DNA of 49,142 nt, from positions 1-49,142 of the forward strand of contig CACFNV010000006.1 of assembly GCA_902567635.1 (NCBI GenBank), given 5' to 3'. Below the pieces are notes generated by a model. It saw nothing but the letters and a program-made list of their open reading frames with translations, ran no database searches and was not told the origin of the DNA. Source of the stretch: an uncultured Alphaproteobacteria bacterium (GTDB taxonomy: Bacteria > Pseudomonadota > Alphaproteobacteria > Rhodobacterales > Rhodobacteraceae). Both the position numbers and the translations under genes were made by a program. Positions within the stretch are counted from its first letter, which is position 1. Every line of letters starts with the position of its first letter. Shown here piece after piece: positions 17,842 through 25,879 of the stretch.

Positions 17842-18816
17842 ATGAAGGAAATCTTGCATGGAGGAGACCTCGATATAGCTCTCGAAAAGTATGGAGGCCA
17901 TTTAAAAGATTGGTTAGATCTTTCTACTGGAATTAATCGCATTTCTTACCCATGGAAATTTAAAAATGATATTTTATTACAAAATTTACCCAGAAAAAAA
18001 ACAATTGAAAATTTATCTCTAGCCGCATCAAAAACTTTAAAGATGGGTAAAGGAAATTTAACCTTATCCGTAGCAGGCGCCCAATCTGCTATTCAATTTC
18101 TTCCATTACTTTTTAAGCATAACAACTCAGTAAAAATTCTAAGCCCAACTTATAACGAGTATGAAAATTGTTTTAGAAATTTTGGATTCAACATAGAAAA
18201 AGTTTATAATTTTTCAGATTTAAATGAATCTCAAATAGCAATTATTGTAAACCCAAATAACCCCACCGGTAAATTGTATACTGATCAAGAATTAGAAACA
18301 CTAAGTGAAAATGTAGAATTTCTAATTATAGATCAGAGTTTTCATTCAATATCTTCACGAAAAATTCAAAAGCTTAAAAAAAATGTGATTAGAATAAATT
18401 CCTTTGGGAAATTTTTTGGGCTTGCTGGTATAAGACTAGGTTTCGCTTCCGGTCCTGCTAAGCTAATTAAATCCCTAGAAAAGCTGGTCGGCCCTTGGCA
18501 AGTATCAAATTTTGCCTTGGATATCGGCTTGAAAGCACTTACAGACACCAAATGGATACTTACTACTGAAAAAACTTTAATGCAATCTTCTCAAAAATTA
18601 AAAGATTTGTTTGCTTCCGTGAATTGGAACCTTATTGGCAATACTTTTTTGTTTCATACATATTCGACAGAAAATGCGAAAAAAGTTGAAGAACATTTTG
18701 CAATGGAACAAATTTGGGTTCGGACTTTTGATTATTCTGATAAATGGGTAAGGATAGGCATCCCGGGCAAAGAAGAAGAATGGGAAAGATTAAAAATAGT
18801 GATTGGAAAATTATAA
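17842..18816 (+). CDS. cobC: Threonine-phosphate decarboxylase-like PLP enzyme CobC
   Basis: This fold-I PLP enzyme of 324 aa resembles histidinol-phosphate aminotransferase/CobD(Salmonella)-type decarboxylases, which make (R)-1-amino-2-propanol phosphate for the cobinamide side chain. It opens with LHGGDLDIALEKYGGH and WLDLSTGINRISYPW, typical of CobC. It continues with VNPNNPTGKLYT, and the PLP lysine (about residue 190) lies in NSFGKFFGLAGIRLGFA. It forms a two-gene unit with cobD. It converges with cobQ, with only 6 bp between the two stop codons. Confidence 0.9.
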   Translation: MKEILHGGDLDIALEKYGGHLKDWLDLSTGINRISYPWKFKNDILLQNLPRKKTIENLSLAASKTLKMGKGNLTLSVAGAQSAIQFLPLLFKHNNSVKILSPTYNEYENCFRNFGFNIEKVYNFSDLNESQIAIIVNPNNPTGKLYTDQELETLSENVEFLIIDQSFHSISSRKIQKLKKNVIRINSFGKFFGLAGIRLGFASGPAKLIKSLEKLVGPWQVSNFALDIGLKALTDTKWILTTEKTLMQSSQKLKDLFASVNWNLIGNTFLFHTYSTENAKKVEEHFAMEQIWVRTFDYSDKWVRIGIPGKEEEWERLKIVIGKL

Positions 18817-18822
18817 AAACAT

Positions 18823-20277
18823 CTATCGAGCGAGTGACAAAATACTTTCTACATCTAGGCTCTGTTCCAATAATTCTACAAACTCTTCTAGCACTCTATT
18901 AACATTTTGCTGGTAGGATGTGTTAAGAGCCAAATCTCTATTTGATAATTTTGAAAAAAAACTTTCTCTAAAATCATCTTCCGAAAATAGACCATGGATA
19001 TAGGTACCCATAATTTTTTCATTTTTGGAAATAGCTCCGTCTAGCTTATCACCGGTTTTCGCAAAAGGTTTTTCACAGTCTAACCCACTAGTTTTCCCCA
19101 GATGAATTTCATAACCATTTATCTCCTTTTCGTTAATAAAACTTACAAAACGCTTCTTACCCAAATTTTTTTCTTTTCCCATTCTTGTTTTAATATTCAG
19201 TAAGCTCAACCCTTTTGACCTTGAAGCTTTTCCATCAAACCCTTTGTCATCAATAATTTCCTTCCCTAGCATTTGATATCCTCCACAAATACCAAGGACA
19301 AAACCTCCTCTTCGGACATGGGCCACAATATCGATATCCCAGTTCTGACACCTAAGAAACTCAAGATCAGTAATTGTAGATTTAGTACCAGGTAAAATTA
19401 TCAAATTACTATCAGAAGGAATAACTTGATTTGGTTCAATGATTTTAACTGATAATCTATTATCAAGTTTTAAGGGGTCAAAGTCATCAAAATTAGCTAT
19501 TCGGGGGAATTTCAATATTGCAACTTTAAAAGGACCGCTACCGTAATTACCCTTTAGATCGTGACTATCTTCGGCAGGAAATAAGTTAGCCTTTTCAAAA
19601 AATGGAAGGATACCAAAGCCTTTCCATCCAGTTTTATTTTCAATAAATTTGACTCCATCGTCAAAGAGAGTTTGATCTCCTTTAAACTTATTTATTAAAA
19701 AGCCTTCAATTAAACTTTGATCCTCTTGTGTTATTACTTCTTTTGTACCTACCAATTGCGCAATCACTCCTCCTCTATCAATATCACCTATAATTATTAC
19801 GGGAATATTTGCTGCAGTGGCAAAACCCATATTTGCAATATCACTTTTTCTAAGGTTGACCTCTGCTGCACTTCCAGCTCCTTCGACAATAATTAATTCA
19901 TACTGATTGGTTAAATTTCTAAAGCTCTGAAGTGCGATTTTCAAAAATTTCGCTTTGTGTGAGAAATATTCACGAGCTTTAAGAGATTTATATTTTCTTC
20001 CCTGTAAAATAATTTGTGATCCTTGGGTATTTTCCGGCTTCAACAAGATAGGATTCATATCAGAGTGAAGCTCTAAACCGGCAGCAAAAGCTTGAAAAGC
20101 TTGAGCACGTCCAGCTTCTCCTCCATCTATTGTTATTGCTGCATTATTTGACATATTTTGAGGCTTGAAAGGAGCTACTCTTACTCCACGTTTATACGCT
20201 GCTCGTATTAAGCCAGCAACCAAGAGCGATTTTCCAACACTGGAACCGGTACCCTGCACCATTAAAGCTTTACCCAT
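18823..20277 (-). CDS. cobQ: Cobyric acid synthase CobQ
   Basis: CobQ performs four glutamine-dependent amidations on adenosylcobyrinic acid a,c-diamide. The 484 aa show a P-loop-like N-terminal synthetase domain (MVQGTGSSVGKSLLVAGLIR, APFKPQNMSNNA). The C-terminal class I amidotransferase-like domain has LPGTKSTITDLEFLR, nucleophile Cys in GICGGYQMLGKEI and the later TYIHGLFSED His. It lies 2 bp downstream of cobO, making a cobO-cobQ operon transcribed away from the riboswitch operon. Confidence 0.95.
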   Translation of the reverse strand: MGKALMVQGTGSSVGKSLLVAGLIRAAYKRGVRVAPFKPQNMSNNAAITIDGGEAGRAQAFQAFAAGLELHSDMNPILLKPENTQGSQIILQGRKYKSLKAREYFSHKAKFLKIALQSFRNLTNQYELIIVEGAGSAAEVNLRKSDIANMGFATAANIPVIIIGDIDRGGVIAQLVGTKEVITQEDQSLIEGFLINKFKGDQTLFDDGVKFIENKTGWKGFGILPFFEKANLFPAEDSHDLKGNYGSGPFKVAILKFPRIANFDDFDPLKLDNRLSVKIIEPNQVIPSDSNLIILPGTKSTITDLEFLRCQNWDIDIVAHVRRGGFVLGICGGYQMLGKEIIDDKGFDGKASRSKGLSLLNIKTRMGKEKNLGKKRFVSFINEKEINGYEIHLGKTSGLDCEKPFAKTGDKLDGAISKNEKIMGTYIHGLFSEDDFRESFFSKLSNRDLALNTSYQQNVNRVLEEFVELLEQSLDVESILSLAR

Positions 20278-20279
20278 CT

Positions 20280-20885
20280 TTAAAACTCTATCCCCTTTTG
20301 ACTCATCACTCCATCTCTAAAATGGTGCTTTATTAAAGTCATTTCGGTCACTAGATCAGCACACTCAATCAACTTATCCGGTGCATTTCTCCCAGTAAGA
20401 ATAACATGGGTATCGTTAGGTTTTTCATTGCTTAAAAAACCGGTAACATCCTCAAGTTTGAGATATTCATATCGTAATGCTATATTTATCTCATCTAACA
20501 AAACTAATTTTTTTTTCGGATTGAGTATTAATTCTTTTGACTTTTCCCAAGCATTCTTTGCAGATTTAATATCTTTATCTTTATCTTGAGTATCCCATGT
20601 AAAGCCATCTCCCAAAGTATGGAATTCACAAATAGAGTCAAAGTTTCTATTAATTAAAGTTCGTTCACCAGTAGCCATAGCACCTTTTATAAACTGAACA
20701 ACAGCACAAGGGATATTATGCGCTATTGCTCTAAAAACCATTCCAAAAGCAGCAGTACTTTTTCCTTTTCCCTTCCCAGAGTAGACAATGACAAGTCCTT
20801 TCTTCTTATTTTTTGTACTAAAAATCTTGTCTTTTGAGGCTTTAAGTTTTTCCATTTTTGATTTGTGAATTTCGTTATCAGACAT
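20280..20885 (-). CDS. cobO: Cob(I)yrinic acid a,c-diamide adenosyltransferase CobO (BtuR/CobA type)
   Basis: This ATP:corrinoid adenosyltransferase adds the upper 5'-deoxyadenosyl ligand to cobalt. The 201-aa length is normal. Conserved landmarks are the unusual P-loop VIYSGKGKGKSTAAFG, VVQFIKGAMATGE, DGFTWDTQDKDKD, VLLDEINIALRYEYL and HVILTGRNAPDKLIECADLVTE, including the terminal VTEM-like signature. AGAGGA about 9 nt upstream supports ATG 20885. Its promoter must lie in the 50 bp shared with the divergent riboswitch transcript. Confidence 0.95.
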   Translation of the reverse strand: MSDNEIHKSKMEKLKASKDKIFSTKNKKKGLVIVYSGKGKGKSTAAFGMVFRAIAHNIPCAVVQFIKGAMATGERTLINRNFDSICEFHTLGDGFTWDTQDKDKDIKSAKNAWEKSKELILNPKKKLVLLDEINIALRYEYLKLEDVTGFLSNEKPNDTHVILTGRNAPDKLIECADLVTEMTLIKHHFRDGVMSQKGIEF

Positions 20886-20900
20886 TTTTTTTCAATCCTC

Positions 20901-20930
20901 TTGACATTAGCCTATTTTTACTGCTCAACT
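20901..20930 (+). promoter_or_regulatory. Candidate promoter of the riboswitch-controlled cob operon
   Basis: A perfect TTGACA lies at 20901-20906 and a weak -10-like TCAACT at 20925-20930, with 18 bp spacing. This would start transcription at about 20937, immediately before the first base pair of the riboswitch P1 stem (20938). The placement is suggestive, but the -10 matches only half the consensus. Confidence 0.4.
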
Positions 20931-20937
20931 ATTTTAT

Positions 20938-21105
20938 CTGGTCCTTTTTTTGGTTAAAAGGGAATGCGAAAATGTTTAAGTGTTTAAAAACGCAGCCGTA
21001 CCCGCGACCGTAAATAAAAGAGGATATTAACACTGAGATTCAATCTTGGGAAGTTGGTATTCAAAAAGCTAGCGCTTTACTTTTAATAGCCGGGAGACCT
21101 ACCAG
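20938..21105 (+). promoter_or_regulatory. Cobalamin riboswitch (AdoCbl-type)
   Basis: The 317 bp between cobO and the first operon gene contain the conserved core of the cobalamin riboswitch. In order these are: AAAAGGGAA near 20956, CGCAGCCGTACCCGCGACCG at about 20991-21010 (the GCTGCCCCCGCAACTG-like core), AACACTGAG near 21029, CTTGGGAAG near 21045, and the B12-box-like AGCCGGGAGACCTACC at about 21088-21103. A closing P1 stem pairs CTGGT (20938-20942) with ACCAG (21101-21105). It precedes the DUF1636-cobW-cobN operon, so cobalamin is expected to repress the pathway. Confidence 0.93.
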
Positions 21106-21120
21106 TGTAAAAAATTAACA

Positions 21121-21184
21121 GCGAACGGGATATTCGCATATTTTCAAGGTAATTAAGAAAATTTGCCTTGCAGCTTATCCCGTT
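21121..21184 (+). promoter_or_regulatory. Putative riboswitch expression platform with competing helices
   Basis: Downstream of P1 there are two competing pairings. A local hairpin GCGAA/TTCGC (21121-21125 with 21133-21137) has the loop CGGGATA. The alternative is a perfect 9-bp long-range helix, AACGGGATA (21124-21132) with TATCCCGTT (21176-21184). The second encloses a further stem, CAAGGTAA/TTGCCTTG (21145-21152 with 21163-21170). The long-range helix ends 6 nt before the AAGGA ribosome binding site of the first gene, so it could block initiation or act as a weak terminator (TTTTATT tail). The pairings are directly visible; the switching role is inferred. Confidence 0.5.
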
Positions 21185-21202
21185 TTATTGAAGGAATATT
21201 TT

Positions 21203-21574
21203 TTGGAAAACGACGATATTTTGTTTGTTTGCATAACATGTAGAAAAAATGGAAAAGCTACTGAACCTCGGCAGGGGCGAATATTGTTTAATAATTTAAG
21301 AGCTAAGTACCCTAAACTGAACGTAAAGCCGGTTAAGTGTCTAGCAGGTTGCAAAAATGGTGTAACTCTTTCCCTATGGAATAGAGGCAAATGGTCCTAT
21401 GTTATTGGCAATTTGACGCCTGATCAAGATGAAGCAGATATCATTGACGGGTTTAATGAATATAGAAAAACTTTAGATGGTAAAATACCTTTCTCAAAGA
21501 GACCAAGAGCTTTCAAAAGCCAGTCTTTGGCGAGAATACCTCCATTAAATTATGAGATGATTGAAGATGAGTAA
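21203..21574 (+). CDS. DUF1636 predicted metal-binding protein, first gene of the cob operon
   Basis: This small protein of about 123 aa belongs to DUF1636 (COG5469). It has four regularly placed Cys: VCITCRK near the N-terminus and VKCLAGCKNG near residue 52, a pattern like thioredoxin-fold [2Fe-2S] proteins. RGKWSYVIGNL and a C-terminal ARIPP segment are further family-like features. The ribosome binding site AAGGA at 21191-21195 sits 7 nt before TTG 21203, which is preferred over the TTG at 21188. It is immediately downstream of the riboswitch and overlaps cobW by 8 bp. That suggests a role in cobalt handling or corrin-ring synthesis, but no function is established. Confidence 0.8.
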   Translation: MENDDILFVCITCRKNGKATEPRQGRILFNNLRAKYPKLNVKPVKCLAGCKNGVTLSLWNRGKWSYVIGNLTPDQDEADIIDGFNEYRKTLDGKIPFSKRPRAFKSQSLARIPPLNYEMIEDE

Positions 21575-22598
21575 CTTAAACAAAATCCCTGTGACAATAT
21601 TAACTGGTTTTCTTGGCGCTGGGAAAACTACCCTGATAAGAAGCCTAATTGTAAATAATAAATCAAAACGGTTAGCCGTAATAATTAATGAATTTGGGGA
21701 TCTTGGCGTAGATGGAGAGATAATTAAGGAATGTTCAGATGATAGTTGTCCTGTAGAGAATATTTTAGAGCTTGCAAACGGATGTATTTGTTGCACAGTG
21801 GCAGATGATTTTGTTCCAACCATGAAACTTCTTTTGGAAGGAAAATATGTGCCAGATCATATACTTATTGAAACCTCAGGACTTGCCTTACCCAAACCCT
21901 TACTTAAGGCGTTTGAATGGCCTGAGATACGTAGCCGGCTTACTGTTGACAGCGTACTGGCAGTAGTTGATGCCGAAGCGGTTCAAAATGGTACCTTTGC
22001 CCCTAAAACATCCTCTGAATTAGCTAAAATTCAAGAAGAAACTTTTGTAGAACATGAAACACCTTTGTCAGAGGTATTTGAAGATCAGATAAATTGCGCG
22101 GATGTAGTTCTTTTAACAAAACCAGATTTGGTAGCAGATCTAAAATCAGTAAAAAAAACTATTCAAGATGAGTTGCAGAGATCACTTCCTATCTTGGAAG
22201 TAGAGAATGGAAACATAGATCAAAGATTAATCCTCGGATTAAATGCTCAAGCTGAGACTGAATTAGACAAAAGAAAATCACATCATGATGGTTTCGATGA
22301 CCATGAACACGATGACTTTGAGACTTTTAGCGTTCAAATGGGTCCATTGGCGAACGTAGAACAGTTTACGAATAACCTCCAAAAGTTAATATATGAAAAT
22401 GAAGTTCTACGAGTTAAAGGCTTTTTAAATGTGAGGGGGAAGCCTCTTAGACTTCTGGTACAAGCGGTTGGCACACGTTTATCAGTTAATTTTACTAATA
22501 TTGACCCAGGGATTACTAGTGTTGGAAACCTAGTAGTAATTGCTGAGAAAAGTAAGGTCAATATTAATGGTTTCACTCAAAAACTAAAAAGTGATTAA
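21567..22598 (+). CDS. cobW: CobW-family GTPase (cobalt chaperone)
   Basis: This is a G3E P-loop GTPase of 343 aa. From ATG 21567 it has Walker A GFLGAGKTT at residues 14-22, the metal-binding GCICC (Cys73, 75, 76), ETSGLALPKPLL and a His/Asp-rich loop (HHDGFDDHEHDD) before the C-terminal CobW_C domain. Proteins of this family deliver metal in a GTP-dependent manner; linkage to cobN points to cobalt. The start overlaps the end of the DUF1636 gene, and a TTG six bases earlier is less likely. cobN follows 8 bp later. Confidence 0.93.
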   Translation: MSNLNKIPVTILTGFLGAGKTTLIRSLIVNNKSKRLAVIINEFGDLGVDGEIIKECSDDSCPVENILELANGCICCTVADDFVPTMKLLLEGKYVPDHILIETSGLALPKPLLKAFEWPEIRSRLTVDSVLAVVDAEAVQNGTFAPKTSSELAKIQEETFVEHETPLSEVFEDQINCADVVLLTKPDLVADLKSVKKTIQDELQRSLPILEVENGNIDQRLILGLNAQAETELDKRKSHHDGFDDHEHDDFETFSVQMGPLANVEQFTNNLQKLIYENEVLRVKGFLNVRGKPLRLLVQAVGTRLSVNFTNIDPGITSVGNLVVIAEKSKVNINGFTQKLKSD

Positions 22599-22606
22599 GA
22601 GAAAAA

Positions 22607-25600
22607 ATGCATATAGTTTTCAATGAAGATCATTACCTAGATAATGTAAAGACGCCAATTGATCTAAAGCAAGAACCAGCGGACATTGTTATATTATCTT
22701 TTTCAGACAGTGACCTTGGTGCTTTTGCGTCAGCCTGGAAAAAAACTCGTAGTGATTTTGGAGAAAATTTACCTAGCTTAAGACTCGCTAATATTAAAGA
22801 TCTCACACATAATCTTTCTGTTGATACATATATCGAGAATACAATCGCAGGTTCAAAGTGCGTTCTCGTACGACTCATCGGTGGAGAACAATATTGGCCA
22901 TATGGTTTGAATTACCTCAAAAGTATATCTCGAGAAAAAAATATAGCTCTCGCGATTATTCCAGCCGATGGAAGAGAGGATAAAGTTCTAGATTCATACT
23001 CTAATCTTCCAAAGGCAACCTTGGATAGTATAAAAAAATTATGTGATAATGGAGGGCAAGTCTCAGCTCAAGCCGTGCTTGCACAACTTTCGATGGCCAC
23101 TTCTCTTTATTTTCCTCCTGTTACAAACTTTCAAAAATTGCCAAGTCATGGTTACTATTGTTATAAAGATGGAATTGCCGAAAATTTTAAAAATTCAGAG
23201 AGAGCCAAACCTTTAGTTTGCCTTATTTTTTACAAGTCCTATTTAGCTGCAGACGACTTAAATCCAGTCGATAAGATATTAAAGGTAATTAAGAGATCAG
23301 GGTTTTCAGCAATAGGCGTTTTTGTTAGTTCTTTGAAAAACAAAAATTCAGCATCTTGGTTAATTTCCGAACTTAAGATATTAAAACCCGTTTCAATAAT
23401 TAACGGTACGGCCTTCTCAGCAAAAGATGCCGAAACACTAAAATCTCCACTTGATTATACTGAATGTCCTGTATTCCAAGTTATATTCTCCACTTCTAAG
23501 AAAATTGGATGGCAAAAAAATCCTGTAGGCTTAAACACATCAGACCTCGCTATGCATGTAGCTCTTCCAGAGGTAGATGGGCGAATTGACGGAGGTATTG
23601 TTAGTTTCAAATCTGAAAATAAAATTGATAAAGATCTGCAATTTTCAATAACCAGTCATAAAGCTGAAAAAAATTTAATTGAGAAAACAATTAAAAAAGT
23701 TATTAATTGGAGTAACTTGAGTATGAATTCAAATTCAGAAAAAACAGTTGCTATAATTTTATCCTCATATCCTGGTCGTGAATACCAATTAGCGCATGCC
23801 ATTGGGCTTGACACTATAAAATCTACAGAAAAGTTAATAAATTTTTTATGCAAGAAGGGTTTTCAAGGAGATTTAAAAGAGGAGCTAATACCAAAACTTA
23901 GAAAGGCTGAGATAAAAGTACCAATTGAGGTTTACAAATCTATGCTATCAACTTTGCCTAAAAGCCAACAAAATAAAATTTTTAATAAATGGGGAAGTAT
24001 AACTTTAGATCAAAATTATAGAGATGGATATTTTGTACTTAAAGGACTGAGAAATGAGAATATTTTTGTCTTGGTTCAACCTAATAGAGGTAGTGATAAA
24101 CAGAAAAAATTAAGTTATCATGATCTTGAGCAGATACCGTGTCACAGTTATGTAGCGTTTTATCTTTGGCTTTCAGCAATACAAGTGAATGCAATAATCC
24201 ATATGGGAACTCATGGAAGCCTTGAATGGCTTCCAGGAAAATCAGCTGGAATGTCCAGAAACTGCTGGCCCTCTCTTCTTACAAATGATATTCCAGTGAT
24301 TTATCCATTTATAGTCAACGATCCCGGGGAAGCGTCCCAAGCAAAAAGAAGAATCGGTGCCGTAACAATTGGACATATGCCTCCAAAACTCGCTAACTCA
24401 GATTTCCCTACAACTATGAGAGAATTAGAATTTCTTCTTGATGAATATTCAACTTCTGGAGATTTAGATCAAGCGAGAAAATCTAATATTGAAGAAAAAA
24501 TAATCGAAGAGGCAAAGAGACTTGAGCTAGATAAGGAATTGGATTTAGAACCAATTCAATCTGACCCTGAGTGGTTATCAAGAATTGACTCTTTTGTTTG
24601 CGATCTTAAGGAGTCTCAATTTTCAGATGGCCTTCATGTCTTTGGGGAAGGAGAGTGTGGTGAATTTGAAATGAACGCTGTTTTAAAATGTTTGCAAGGC
24701 AAGCGAATTGACGCCGGACCTTCAGGATCTCCATTCAGAAATCGCAGTGATATCAAGCCTACCGGTAGAAATATATTTGCTGTGGATCCTAGATCAATAC
24801 CCACTAAAATAGCTTTTGAAAATGGCCGATTACTGGCAGATGAATTTATTAGACAGTATTTGCAAGACAATGGTGAATATCCCAAAAATTTAACAATGGA
24901 CTTGTGGGGATCTGCCTCGATGAGAACAGGCGGTCAAGAGTACTCTATGGCTTTTTATCTTGCTGGTGTAGAACCTATTTGGGACAAAAATAATTCTAGA
25001 GTTATAGGATTTCGAATAATAAACCTATCTGAATTAGATAGACCCAGGATTGATGTAACAATACGTCAGTCTGGGTTATTCAGAGATGTTTTCCCAGAGC
25101 TAAACAAACTATTTTTTGACGCTGTAGAAAAATTATCGTTACGAGAAGAAACATTAGACGATAATCCATATAAAATAAAAATGGATAGAATATTTGCACC
25201 CAAACCAGGTACATTTGGAATTGAAATCGATGATAACGTTAGTTTATCTAGAGCCAATGATATTGATAATATCGGTAATAAATGGTTGGACTGCTCAGCC
25301 TGGGCGTATAAAAAAGACGGTACTTTTAAAGAAAGCCGTGTACAACTTGCCAAGAGATTAATTGAAACCACTGGTCTTATTCATTCGCATGACTTATGTG
25401 AAAGTGACTTACTATCCTCAAAAGACTATGGGGCCCATATAGGGGGCTTTAATGCAGCTGTAGAAATGCTTAAATCTGAAAGTCCTTCTTTATTTCACAT
25501 AGATATTTCTGACGTGGGAAGACCAAAAATTCGAACAGTGAAACAAGAAATCGCTCGAATCGTTAGAGGTAAATTATCAAATGGCTCTTGGGTTAATGGA

Positions 25601-25879
25601 ATGATGAATCATGGCTTTAGTGGAGCAGCTGAAATTACAGATTTAATTTTCAATTTATCTTTGTTTAGTAAATCTGGAATTGAAATATCGCAAGGCATAT
25701 TTGATCTTGTCTTTGACTCTACATTGGGCAATCAAGAAGTCACTAGTTTCATAGCGCATGAAAATCCAGAAGCCTTGAAAGGAATGGAAGATAGATTTTT
25801 GTCTTTAAGAGATTCTGAAACTTGGAAAACTAAGAAAAATTCAATCTATCATAACGAAAGAATTATATATAATGGCTAA
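22607..25879 (+). CDS. cobN: Aerobic cobaltochelatase large subunit CobN
   Basis: CobN is the large subunit of the ATP-dependent CobNST complex that inserts cobalt into hydrogenobyrinic acid a,c-diamide. Landmarks are SYPGREYQLAHAIGLDT, the highly conserved HMGTHGSLEWLPGKSAG, YPFIVNDPGEASQAKRR, DLWGSASMRTGG, YGAHIGGFNAAVEM and GMMNHGFSGAAEI. The 1090 aa are roughly 100-180 residues shorter than many homologues. The N- and C-terminal signatures are both present, so the difference is probably internal. The partner ATPase CobS and chelatase CobT are not in the window. It overlaps cobG by 8 bp. Confidence 0.95.
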   Translation: MHIVFNEDHYLDNVKTPIDLKQEPADIVILSFSDSDLGAFASAWKKTRSDFGENLPSLRLANIKDLTHNLSVDTYIENTIAGSKCVLVRLIGGEQYWPYGLNYLKSISREKNIALAIIPADGREDKVLDSYSNLPKATLDSIKKLCDNGGQVSAQAVLAQLSMATSLYFPPVTNFQKLPSHGYYCYKDGIAENFKNSERAKPLVCLIFYKSYLAADDLNPVDKILKVIKRSGFSAIGVFVSSLKNKNSASWLISELKILKPVSIINGTAFSAKDAETLKSPLDYTECPVFQVIFSTSKKIGWQKNPVGLNTSDLAMHVALPEVDGRIDGGIVSFKSENKIDKDLQFSITSHKAEKNLIEKTIKKVINWSNLSMNSNSEKTVAIILSSYPGREYQLAHAIGLDTIKSTEKLINFLCKKGFQGDLKEELIPKLRKAEIKVPIEVYKSMLSTLPKSQQNKIFNKWGSITLDQNYRDGYFVLKGLRNENIFVLVQPNRGSDKQKKLSYHDLEQIPCHSYVAFYLWLSAIQVNAIIHMGTHGSLEWLPGKSAGMSRNCWPSLLTNDIPVIYPFIVNDPGEASQAKRRIGAVTIGHMPPKLANSDFPTTMRELEFLLDEYSTSGDLDQARKSNIEEKIIEEAKRLELDKELDLEPIQSDPEWLSRIDSFVCDLKESQFSDGLHVFGEGECGEFEMNAVLKCLQGKRIDAGPSGSPFRNRSDIKPTGRNIFAVDPRSIPTKIAFENGRLLADEFIRQYLQDNGEYPKNLTMDLWGSASMRTGGQEYSMAFYLAGVEPIWDKNNSRVIGFRIINLSELDRPRIDVTIRQSGLFRDVFPELNKLFFDAVEKLSLREETLDDNPYKIKMDRIFAPKPGTFGIEIDDNVSLSRANDIDNIGNKWLDCSAWAYKKDGTFKESRVQLAKRLIETTGLIHSHDLCESDLLSSKDYGAHIGGFNAAVEMLKSESPSLFHIDISDVGRPKIRTVKQEIARIVRGKLSNGSWVNGMMNHGFSGAAEITDLIFNLSLFSKSGIEISQGIFDLVFDSTLGNQEVTSFIAHENPEALKGMEDRFLSLRDSETWKTKKNSIYHNERIIYNG

